A DNA stretch of 64,000 bases from Asterochloris sp. CNOR1 (lineage: Eukaryota > Chlorophyta > Trebouxiophyceae > Trebouxiales > Trebouxiaceae). The stretch is taken from NCBI GenBank assembly GCA_963969365.1, contig OZ017759.1, positions 1,860,001 through 1,924,000 on the forward strand. Reading direction: 5' to 3'. Numbering within the stretch: position 1 is the first letter of the stretch; each line of letters starts with the position of its first letter. Below are positions 22,801 through 33,400 of this stretch, in pieces. The notes under the pieces were generated by a model. It searched no databases. It worked only from the letters and a program-made list of their open reading frames with translations, and was not told where the DNA came from. Made by a program: the position numbers and the translations under genes.

Positions 22801-25800
22801 CTGCGCCTGCTGAGGAGCATCCTGCCCGACAGGATCATCCGCCGCATGAAGGAGGTACTCAGTCTCTTGCACTGTGGGGCTGGCTGCGCAACTCTGCTGC
22901 AGCACGCTCATTTGGTGGAGGCTGCTTGCTGCATGTGCAGGCTGCTACAGCACATGCATGTGAGGGCTGGCTGGCGGCCGCTGCAGCTCTGCCTTAGGAG
23001 CTTCTCGTCATGTGTCTAGTGCACACAAGCTCTGTGAGTAACGGCCTGTTGGCAGCATGTGCAGCTTTGACTTGAGGCCTTAAAACAATGTGTGCATGGA
23101 GTCTCAAGGTAGAGTGCAACCTGGGTAGCCCACACTGGCTGCTTGCTCTTTGCCTCCGCAGCTGCTGTGCTATCCAGATGACGACAGGCTGTACGCATCT
23201 CAAGATGGTGTTTGCAATCTGCAGGGGCAGACGCTCATAGCAGACTCACACCCCAGCGTCTGCATCCTTTTTGCGGGTGGGTTACCAGCTGAAGCACCTG
23301 CTGTGATGTGCACCGTGTCCCTGGCTGTCACAACCCTTTGATGCCTTGGACGCAGACATCTGCAACTTCACTCCCCTGTCATCATCCATGGCCACGGCTG
23401 AGGTCTTTCTGCTGCTCAGGTGGGCATCTGCATCTGCGGCTGCTGCCCAGCCTGCACATGCATGCTCAGCAACAGCGTGCAGTGCGGCAGACCAGATTGC
23501 TGCTGTGCTGGCTCAACTTTCAACCTGTTCCCTTGCTCTGCAGCAACCTATTCTCCCTGTTTGACAAGCTGACGGACCGCCACGGTGTCTACAAGGTTGA
23601 GACCATTGGGGACTGCTACATGGCCTGTGCAGGTGGGATTTCCCTGCCACCAGCTGGCTGCAACCTATGTGGCCATCCCGGTCACCCAGGCACCTTGTTG
23701 CTGCTGCTGCCCCTGGGGACAATTGAGGCAAGCCTCCAAATGATTGCACCCCAAGTGGCTGCTGAACGCGACTCCATATCGCCTGAGGCAAATGGTGGCC
23801 TGCACCTCCCTGCTGCTGGTGCCACCCTGGCTTTCAAAGGAACCCCTTTGTGCTGCTGCAGGGCATGACGAGGACGATGACAAGAAGGCCAAGGGCTCGC
23901 CTACACAACGCATGCTGGCCATGGCTGTGGACATGCTGCAGGCGGTGCAGGATCTCACGGTGCCCAACGGGGGCAGCGTGCGCGTACGCATCGGCATGCA
24001 TGTGGGGCCCGCCTATGCCGGGTGGGTGCCAGGGGTTTGCTGAGGAACAACAGCACTTGGGTACACAGCTGCAGGGCTGACTTTTGAAGATCCCTTTGGA
24101 TGTGCTGCTGCACCTGCAGCGCATGGCGTATACCACACATGCTACTCAAGCTGGCCTAGCATTGACTTGCTGCTGCTTAGCCCCTGTGCAGTCTGCAGGG
24201 CAGGATCTGCTGCCCTCGACCTGCCGATCTGCTGCAGGGTGATCGGTCAGAAGTGCCCACGCTACTGCTTTCTGGGAGACACAGTCAACACAGCCTCGCG
24301 CATGGAGAGCAACGGGTTCCCCATGACCATCCACCTGAGTGACGCAGCCCACAGGGAGCTGCTGATGTGCATGGATGGCAGCAGTTTTGCGCCGCTGGGC
24401 AAGCGGGCCATCAAGGGCAAGGGGACCATGGAGACATTCCTGGCCAAGGTCTGGCCTGCACTGCACTCTGCTGAACAAAAGGCATGGGCTGCAAGGGGCT
24501 GGGGCTCCAGCTCAGCATGGCCTGCATGTGGAGACACTCCTGGGCAGCATGAGTTGAGGCTGCCCTGCACTGTGGCTGCAGGCCACTGGGAAGGTATCAT
24601 TTTATCACTGTTTTACCAGGCAGGCTCCTGGCTGAGATGTGCCAGCAGAACGCTGCTGACTCATGCAAAGCATGCCCAGCTCAGCAGTGCCCATGGCAGC
24701 TTTCTGGCCACAGTGGGCCTGCTCAGTGCTGGGGTCTCCCCGGGCGCAGCTGGTAGGATGTTGGCATGGGCTGACTGCGTGGCACTCCTGGCCAACGATG
24801 GGCCAGTGTGCTGCCAGGGTCATAGCACTTGGCAAATTGGGACGAGACAAGCAGCTTTGCCCAGGCGCCAGCTGACTCATAGGCTCAGCAAAGTAGTTCA
24901 TGCAGAGGGCTTTGCTGTCAAGCGCTCCATGCAGCGGGCTCCAGCCTCTGGAGGTGCAGCACCCTAGCTGCCCTTCCTCCGCAAAAGGCCGACTTCAACC
25001 TGCCCTGCAGCAGAGTGCAGGTAAAGAGCTGTGCACATGGTGCATTCAGCCGCAGGCATCCTGATGTCAGCTGCTGTTCCTGCAGGAGGGCGAGTGGAGG
25101 GCAGCGGTGGAGGCAACCCAGCACCCCAAGCCTGGCAAGCTGAGCAAGATGAGGTCTTTGCTGCCTCTCATCCCTGCCTTGGAGGTGAGGCATGTTTGGC
25201 CAGTGCACAGGCTCGTCCCATGCAGGGTTGTGCTGCTGGCAGCAGCCCTGCGAATCAAGGCGGCGTTGCCTCCACCCCTTGATGTTGTCAAAGGGCGCTC
25301 CCTGCATACAGTCATGCGTACCTCGCTACAGGCCATGCTCCTTGTGGGGAGAAGTATGCTGCCAAAAACTATGCTCGGCCAGAACTTGCAAGGGTGTGGT
25401 ATGCTTGGTGCAGGCGCGCGGCGGTGATGCCTCAGTGCAGCCAGGCATGGCGGGGGATGTGCATGCCGCAGCCAAGCAGGCTGCTAATGCTGGCTTGCCA
25501 GCCTTAGCAGCCAGCTCGCGGCATGCCGCCAACGCTGAGGGCGCAGCGGCCTCTCGCATGGCCTCCGAAAGTCCTGCAGCCGTCCTCAGCCCGAGTAGGG
25601 ACGGCAGCCAGGCCAGCACCCTGCAGGCTCAGCTGGAGGCTCAGCAGCATGCGCTGGCTGCAGCCAGGGCCACGGCAGATGCGCAGCTGCAGCAGGTGGG
25701 CAGCAGCATCTCTGCAGCTGTCTACAGCCCACCACCAGAGAACATGGTTGCCTGTTGTCTGTGAGCTGGGATGCCACAGGCCTGCATCACCTGGACTGCC

Positions 25801-27004
25801 TTCCTTGTGGGTTGTGGACTTTCTGAGGGATCCCACACTAAAAGCTGGCTGACACCACAAGTGCCGTGGTTATGGCTGTGTGCCCACCCAAGCGGGTGTG
25901 TTTGGAGTCTGACTGCCTGGCGATGGCACCTGTAACACCTCACTGATGCAGCTGCCGTGTGGCTGCCCTGCAGATGCTGCGCGTTCAGGGCCAGCTGCAG
26001 GCGGAAATCCTGCGGCACCAGATGCAGCGGGACCAGGCCTCTGGCTCGACTTCTCGGGTGTCCAGCTTCAGCGCCCTGCCTGGTGAGCAGCCTGTTGTCT
26101 GGCCCCACTGCTTGCATGTGATTGGGCTTCCCCGTGATGACGTGGATGCTGCTGCCATGCATGATGTGTCGATCACTGCTTCATCCTGTCACATTGCATC
26201 CCTGCAGGTATGCCCTGCACCAGAACCTTCTGCTGTCGAGCACTGGACAGGCTTCCCGCCCAGAAAGCGTGGCCTGTACAGTGCTTCCTGCAGGCTGCCC
26301 CACCCTGGAAAGTATGCACCAGGTGCCCTTCTCACCTGCACCCTGTGTGATACTGCAGGTGCAGATGCCATGGCCCACCTGAATGGGGGCGGGGCCCTGA
26401 GCCTGGCCCAGTTGCAGGCGCTGGCTGCAGCTGGCGCAATGGGCATGGACATGTACGGAAATGCTTACCCAACCACACCAAGAGGCTACCCTGGGATGTA
26501 CCCTCCGCCTGGTGGGTACTACTGGCCGCCACCTGGGCCCTACTGGACGCCAGGCCCCAGCTCTGTGGCAGGGGCTCCTGCAGCAGGTGCAGGGCCGGTC
26601 CCAGTGCCGTCCAGTGTCGACCTTGAGCTGCGCCTGAACAGCGCGCCTGTGGCCAGCACGCGGACCTCAGTGGACCGGGGCTCAGGAGATGCCTCAGGTG
26701 ACCTCCTGCCCTGTTTGCCAAGCCTGCCTGCCACCAGCATGGGTGGCCTGTCTCAGCATGCAGCCCTTCCCTTGCTGCCCAGCCCCAGCAGTGACGGCTC
26801 AGAACAATGGTTGTCCCATGCCTACCCATCCCTGGCTGTCTTGGCTGAGGAATTTGGCCTGTTCTGTTCCCAAGGTACTTGGTCCTGCGTGCAGGCAATC
26901 CAGGAAGTCCTGACAAGACTCCAGCTGGGTGGACCAGAAAATTGTTCAAGAAGGTGGGCAAGTCGGGCCATCATGCGCCGCCCAGGAACACCAGCCTCCT
27001 CTGA
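16876..27004 (+). CDS. Histidine-kinase rhodopsin with response regulator and guanylyl cyclase (two-component cyclase opsin)
   Basis: One gene in more than 20 exons. Opsin (17109-18357 and on): helix B/C exon 17234-17385 with [13 protein letters not shown], helix [21 protein letters not shown], helix E exon 17912-18049, helix [20 protein letters not shown], and helix [13 protein letters not shown] with the retinal Schiff-base Lys at 18355-18357. Histidine kinase: [18 protein letters not shown] (His codon about 18699), [33 protein letters not shown]. Receiver: [32 protein letters not shown] (phospho-acceptor Asp near 21612), [12 protein letters not shown], then a conserved Lys in KPVMAEELL. 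Cyclase: [41 protein letters not shown], carrying both metal Asp, the transition-state Asn and Arg, and the Glu/Cys pair typical of GTP-specific enzymes. A Gln/Ala helix and Pro/Gly/Tyr-rich tail end at a TGA at 27002-27004. In Chlamydomonas and Volvox such proteins are light-inhibited, ATP-dependent guanylyl cyclases. The first exon and helix A are uncertain. Confidence 0.88.
25430..27004 (+). other. C-terminal low-complexity tail of the opsin-cyclase
   Basis: After the cyclase domain the predicted protein continues with an Ala/Ser-rich region and a helix-forming segment ([20 protein letters not shown] near 25625, then [18 protein letters not shown]). A Pro/Gly/Tyr stretch follows near 26490 ([20 protein letters not shown]), and a basic end ([15 protein letters not shown]). 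Exon edges are approximate. Whether all of this belongs to the same transcript is inferred from strand, proximity and lack of another start. Confidence 0.5.
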
Positions 27005-27446
27005 CTATGGATTGGGGGCACCATTCTTGAAGTACACACAGAGGAGATATGGTCACATGCCAAGATGCTGTCCTCAGCAAAATAAAAGCCGAACCAGCAT
27101 CTTGGCAATGACTGCCTGCCTCAGAATGTCTGCAGAACTGATTATTTAGTCGGCGCTGTGTCAGTGTTGAGAGGCTGATGTGGCCTGCAGCATTGTCAGG
27201 TATTGCTCGTGTCTATGTCTGATAGGTCCAGCAGTTCATAAACGTATTGAGCAATGTACAGGGGCCCTGCCTGGACGAAGATAACTTTTGCTGCACTTGA
27301 TGGCATTTGTTCAGATGATTTAAGTGAAAGCATGGGAGACATATATAGGCATGATGAGCAGCCCTTTGTGACACGAAACTGCACTCAAGAGCTTGGAACG
27401 GAGGGCGGGGCAACCATTTTTTTATGAAATGGCAGTCATCGCGGCC
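27005..27446. other. Convergent intergenic region (opsin-cyclase / golgin)
   Basis: This is the shared 3' region of two genes that end towards each other. It is more AT-rich than the coding DNA. I see no coding signal, repeat or defined terminator. Confidence 0.4.
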
Positions 27447-30400
27447 TCAGTTAGAGAGTGGCGTGTGTTCAAGACCAGCAGCCCTGTCTGAGACAGGGTT
27501 GCTCAACGACCGCCAGTCGTGCCGCCCAATGCTGCGGCGCGGACTGACCTGCTGGAAGGGTGACGGCCCATCAGCAGCCGTTTGCAGCTGGCCCCCCGCT
27601 GCCAGTCCACCCTGCCCCTCTACAGCCAGCTGCTTGCCGCCACTGCCGCCGTCCTTGGCATCTGCCTCAGCCTGCTGTATGAGGAAGTCCAGCCACTGGT
27701 CAGCCAGGGAGTCGTCCCCAGAGGGGCCCCTGTCGCCCACAGGGCCGTGCCCTGCATCCAGCATGCCCCGCACCAACGACAGTGGAGCGCCTGCCACCGT
27801 TCGGATGATGCCTCGCCGCTGCTGAGCCCCCAGGCCAATGCGGCGCTTCTCTTCCTCTGCAGGGCAGCAGCTGCAGACTCTGGACCAGCTGTCAGGTGCC
27901 CTGCGTGTGAAAGGGCCTTGCTTGTCACCCGCTGGAAGGCAGTGACAGCAGGTGGTGCGGGGTTGCAGGCAGCGGCCATCAACTCTGACGCAGGCAGCAG
28001 GTGGGGCCGAAGCCGCCTGCCTCTGCATGATAAGACAAGCACATCGCTTGGTATCGGGCACAGCATCAGCATATGTCAGCTGGAAACTTGATGCCAGAGC
28101 AGTTGTATGCCACACAGCTGCCAGGAGGGTCCACTGTTACCTTTGGGTGCAGGCAACTACAGGCAGGATAGTGCTGCGCGCCAAAAGAAGCCAACCTGCT
28201 TGTTGAGACCAGCACCAGCTCCAAAGCTGGGGTATCACACAGGTACCCACCTGTGAAGCCGAGCATGCGTGCCATGACCTGCAGCACCTCTGCACTGTGC
28301 CCCTTCTCGAAGTAGGTGGTAAGCAGCTTCACGACAATGCGGCGGTCCACCTGGGCACTGCCCTCGGAGGCCAGGGCGCTCATGCGGCGCATGGACTCCT
28401 GCAGGGACCGGCGGAGCATCGCTGCCTCCTCCTGCAGCCGCCCAAACACCATGTCCAACGACAGCACTCAACATGTTGCTGAAGCGTGACATAGGCATGG
28501 CTGCTGGCCCATTTCTGGCCAGCCGTCGGCTCCTGCGAGAAGCTGCACGGCAGGGTGGGCCCCCCCCTGCAGCCACCAGAGCAACTCTGAGCAAAGCCGG
28601 ACTACCAAGTGGCAACCCTGGCTGCTGGCCAGGTGAGGGCTCTGGCAGCATGGCCGCACCCTCCTCCCAGAAGGCAGCAGTTCAGCTGAAGCGGGTCACA
28701 ATGGATGCGTGGATGCTGCCCACTGAGCTCATGCAGCAGATGCTTGACCACGGATGGCCGCATTCTCCTGAAGACTTGCCGCATGGTAGCCAGCATGCAG
28801 GCACAACATGGGCAGCTGGTGAAGTGCTGTGTGTGCAGGCATGCCAGCAGGGGGAGTGTGAGGGACTGATGGCCCCTGCTGCAGCTGGGTCTGGACATGA
28901 ACATCACCCAGGCTGCCCTGGGGTCACCAGAAAGTGCTCAGCGCGAGAGGAGGCAGCACCCAAAACAGGCAGTCAGACCTGCAGCTGCCGGTCGCTGTCC
29001 TTTCGCAGCTGCACGGCATGCCGCGCCTGCTCGGCATCTGCCTGGGCGTCCCGCTGTGCCTGCTGGGCAGCCTCAGCCGCCGCCTGCGCAGCTGCCACCT
29101 GCTGCTGTAGGGCCCCCTGCTGGCACTCTGCGGCTCGCAGCTCCCCCCTCAGGCGCTCAGCCGCCTCGCTCTCAAAGGTCAGCTCCCCCAGAGCAGTCTG
29201 CAGCCAAGCATGTATTCTCAGATTGGACGCCCTGCCAAGCATGAGGACTGCACCGCCTCCCTTGCAGAGGCAGCACAAGGCAGCACTGGGGCCAGGTCCA
29301 TCCCAAGGAACTGGGCTGCCAGACCTGACGCAGCAGTGCTGTCTAACGCACAATGCACCGACACCCCGAACGTCTGATCATGTCGTTGACAAGCTGAGGG
29401 GCGGCCAATGCTGGAGGCAGGGTGTATCAGTGTGCCATGCTGCCAGACGGCACAGTCACAGCTGCAGTGGGGGGCCTGGTGCTTGCACATGACTGCCACA
29501 GCTGTGGGTCCAAGGGCCACAGCCGCTGACCTGCAGGTTGGTGAGCTCTGCATCCCGGGCAGCCACAGCAGCCTCCCAGGCGTGCAAGTCTGTGACCATC
29601 TGCTCCACAGACGCGTTGGCCTCCGCCAGCTCGGTGCGCAGCCTCTGCACCTCGTCTGCAGGTGTGCACGAGCAGGCATAAGTCGACTGTCATTGCTCTG
29701 TGAGGTGCTCTGCCTTTCTGGCTGCAGCGCCACTTGACGACCAGTGCACCCCCAGTCCTGCAGGGCCAGTGCAGATGCCACCTGGTCCACTGGCAGGTCT
29801 CCAGCACACTCACTGAGGCAGCAGCTGGCAGCACAACGCTGGATGCACGACCACATTGTCCTGAGGCCCGCCTGCTGGTGCCGCTCAGCAGCCACATCAC
29901 CAGGGCTGCCAGACCCAGCAGCGGGCAGCACGTGTTGAGCATGGGTGACGGGCTCCTGATGGCTCCTGAGCTGTGCAACAGCATGCACACCTGCCTGATT
30001 GGTCCCGACCGCCGCGGCTGCCCAGCTGTTGCTGCTCAGCAGCCAGAGTGCTGGCCACTGCAGAACCAGCACCTGGCCTCACCTGGCTGGACAGCTCCAG
30101 TATCTGCCTGCTGCTGCGTCTGCTGTTCCGTGGCCAGGCGCGCCCTCATGTCCTCTGTGGCCAGTCTGACCTCTGCCTCCACTCGCCACCGGACCTTGTC
30201 CTCCTCCTCGTCCTGGTCTGCAACCATCTGCTGCTTCAGCCTGCAGCGACGTCAGGGACCTTAGAGAGCCACAGAGCGCAATACAACACACGTAGCAGAG
30301 GGCTTGTCACCACCTGCTGTTTCAGGCTGAAGAGCTCCAGGACGCTCACTGCTGACACGGCATTCTGTGGCAGTGCAGCAGAATGCAGCAGATCTCAGAT

Positions 30401-33400
30401 CGCCAGAGGTATATTTTGCTGCAAGGCTCAGCCCACAGCCGTGATGCACCCTCAGCCCTGCCTCCCACCATGTCTCTGCTCATTCTCTATGCCCATGCCT
30501 GGTGAACAGCATGATCTTTTCCCTCCAACAGGAGGCAGCATAATCTTTCCCTCTTTTGACACCAGTGCGACATGGCATTTCTCACCTGCTGAGCTGCTGC
30601 CTGGCCTTGTCCCGCTCCATGTGGGCTGCCTTCAGCTGCCCCAGCAGGCTGGCGAGCTCCTGCTGCAATCCCTCCACCTCAGCTGCGGCAGCACCACTAC
30701 TCTCTGCTGGCGCTGGAGAGGGCTCAGCAGCCTCTGACACCGTGTGTGGGAAGCCAGCCTGCACCTTTGCAGGCGCCGGCGCGGCAGCAGCAACCTGGGG
30801 AAGCACTCCGTTCCCTGCTGGCTGCTGCTGCTTGGAGGCAGCGTCGGAGGCTGCTGTGCCAGCTGCAGCCCTCAGGGAGTGAACCTCAGCCTGCAGGAGC
30901 TAGCAATCAGCCATGGCTGCACGCCAGACAATGGTAAGCCAAGGCTACTTGCCCATGTGGCAGCTGCTATGGCAGCAACAGCCCCCAGTTGTTGCATGTC
31001 ACATTGGGCCCCTGCGAGAGCAGCTCCAGTCGCAATGAGAGCTGACCTGCAGGTGTCAGGCAAAGATCCAGCCACGGCCATGTGCAAGGTGCGCAGCAAA
31101 AGAGACACCGGCTGGACTGTGGAACATCATCTTTTGGGGACAAGTCAGCAGCAGTGAGGACAACATGCGGGTCTAACGATGCTCATTTCAGTACAGTGTG
31201 TATTTGCCCCAAGCAGTCCAAGAAGCACAACACTTCAGATGCACCTGACCTGCAGTCGGCTGACTTCTGCCTGGGCGCCCCGAAGCTGTCCCTCCCGCTG
31301 GCTGTGTGCAATGCCTGCCTCCTGCAGAGCCCTGTGCTGTCGATCCGCCTCCTGCACAGTGAAGTAAAGGCCCATGCATGGCAGTGCGTGATGAGGGGCC
31401 CACTGGCAACCGACCAGGACCTTCAAAGCAGGGCCGCCTCTGCAGAAGAGAACCGCATCAATGTCCCCTTGAGCCTTTCACACAAGCTGCCTGTAAAGGT
31501 CATCCAACCCACATCTGCTCACAGCAGTTGGTTGGTACAGGCCCCAACATGGGCATGGGCACGAGACTGGCCAAGTCAGGGGCACCCATGCAGGCCACAC
31601 AGCAGCCCCAAGCAGCAGGGCATACCTGCTGCAGAGTGACCGCCCGAGCCTGTTGCATCGCAAGCTCTTGCTGCAGGCGGGCCACCTGCTCCTGCAGCTC
31701 AACAGCTCGAGGGCCCTCCAGCTGCTGCTGCGAGGTTGCTGTCTGGCTGCGCTGGTGCTCCTCCTGGAGGGCCTGGTGCTCTCTGAGGAGCTGGGCCAGC
31801 GCAGACTCACTGCCCTCAAGCCTGCCTCTCAGCTCACTCAACTCCTGCAGAGGGGAGGGTGCACAGAGTCAGCGGCCCAGCTTCTGCGGGAAGGACGCGT
31901 ACGCTCAGTGTGCAGGCTGCTCCCCTGCTGGCCCTGCCTCCACCCCGAGGGGAGAGCATATGGGTAGTGGAACAGTGCTCCAGGAAGCCGTGACTGTACC
32001 CCTGCATGGCACAGCCTGCCCCTCTGGTGGCATGCCCCCAAACCACCACACGTCTGCTCCTCAGCTGGCCTGCCTCATGCACAGCAGAAGGAGAGGCAGT
32101 GCTTCTGCAAGTAGCCCACTTGCTCGGCTCCTGCAGATTGGCAGCACCGCTGCAGGCATCGTGTTCCTGAGTCCGATCCACAGGGAGGAGGATGAGTCAG
32201 ACACTTGCCAAGTGAGGTGGCTATCTCAATTGACACGGGATAGCACCAAACCACTCCACCAAACCAAGTCGTTGCCTTGCTGCTGGCACTGGCTTGTGTC
32301 TTCAGGCCCCCTGCCAACACCAGCCCAGCACACAGAGAGATGCCAAGAAGGGCACCGGCAAGCAGCCAGGCGCAACCGCCTCCAGGCGGGAAGCCTGTGC
32401 CTGTGCAGCACGAGTCTCGGCCTGCTGCTCCTCGAGTGCCTCCTGCAGCGCGTGCTGGGCCTCTGCAGCGTGCTGGCCCGCCTCTGCTGCTGCCAGGCGG
32501 TGCTGGTCCAGCTGCTGCTGCAGGCGATGAGCCTCATCCCTGCAGACAGCTGGCTCCTGGGTGCAACATGCTGCCTGTATTGTGTGGGGGCAACAGGCAC
32601 CGGCAACCCCATGCCAGTGCAGGCATTGTGCCTCCTGCATGGTGATTGAGCACCCACAGTGGCAGCCAGGCCATCACTAACATGCCTGTTGAGGTGATCC
32701 AGCTGCTGCTGCAGGCGATGAGCCTGTGTCTTGCAGAACATGCTCAGTCCACCGGTAGGTGCTGCACAGAGGGCAGCAGGAGGCCACTCCCCTGCAGAGC
32801 AAGCCTGAGTGGCTGACTTGGAGATGGCGCACAGTCAGGAAAGGGGCAGGCTCTTTTTGCTGCAGGCTGCAATCAGACTTCAGCATGGCAATCTTTCCCC
32901 ACTGCACAGTCACTGAGGCTGTCTCACTTCCCAGCCAGACAAGAGACACTCAACACTCTGGGCTGCACACTGTTTAAGGAACTCACTCTGCCAGCGCCTC
33001 TGCGTGCTGCAGCTGGCTCTGCAGGGAGTCAACCTGTGCCTGCAGCTCTGCCTGGGCTTCCTCCTGCCGGGCTGCAGAGGTTCCGGCGCCCTGCCGCACC
33101 TGTGCCAGCTCAAGCTGAAGCTCCTGCAACAACACAGCCCAACAGTTGGTGCCCGAAAGCGTCCCTCTGCATCAGCCCGGCATACCTGAGCCATCTCCTG
33201 CCATAAGCTCTACAGCTGATCAGGGGCAGGCTTGTGTGTGGCCACTGAGGCAGCATCAGTCGGCGCCTGTAGTACGCCATGTACATTCCAATTGTGGCAA
33301 GTGCAATCCATGGTCGGTCTTCAGCAGCGTCCCTGGCTCAAGTGTTCCCCCTGGGTTGCCTGCCAAACCTGAGCCTGTTTGTGCAGCAATTGCAGCTGTC

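Noticed and set aside
23308-23868. Long plus-strand frame across cyclase introns
   Set aside because: It reads through introns; only the short pieces with DICNFT and VETIGDCYM belong to the protein, and these are in other frames.
28473-29492. Plus-strand open frame of about 340 codons
   Set aside because: It is a shadow of the golgin gene; the minus strand holds the coil and GRIP sequence here.
31378-32649. Plus-strand open frame of over 420 codons
   Set aside because: It is antisense to several golgin coiled-coil exons; the composition is Cys/Leu-rich, as expected for the reverse of Gln/Ala/Glu coil codons.
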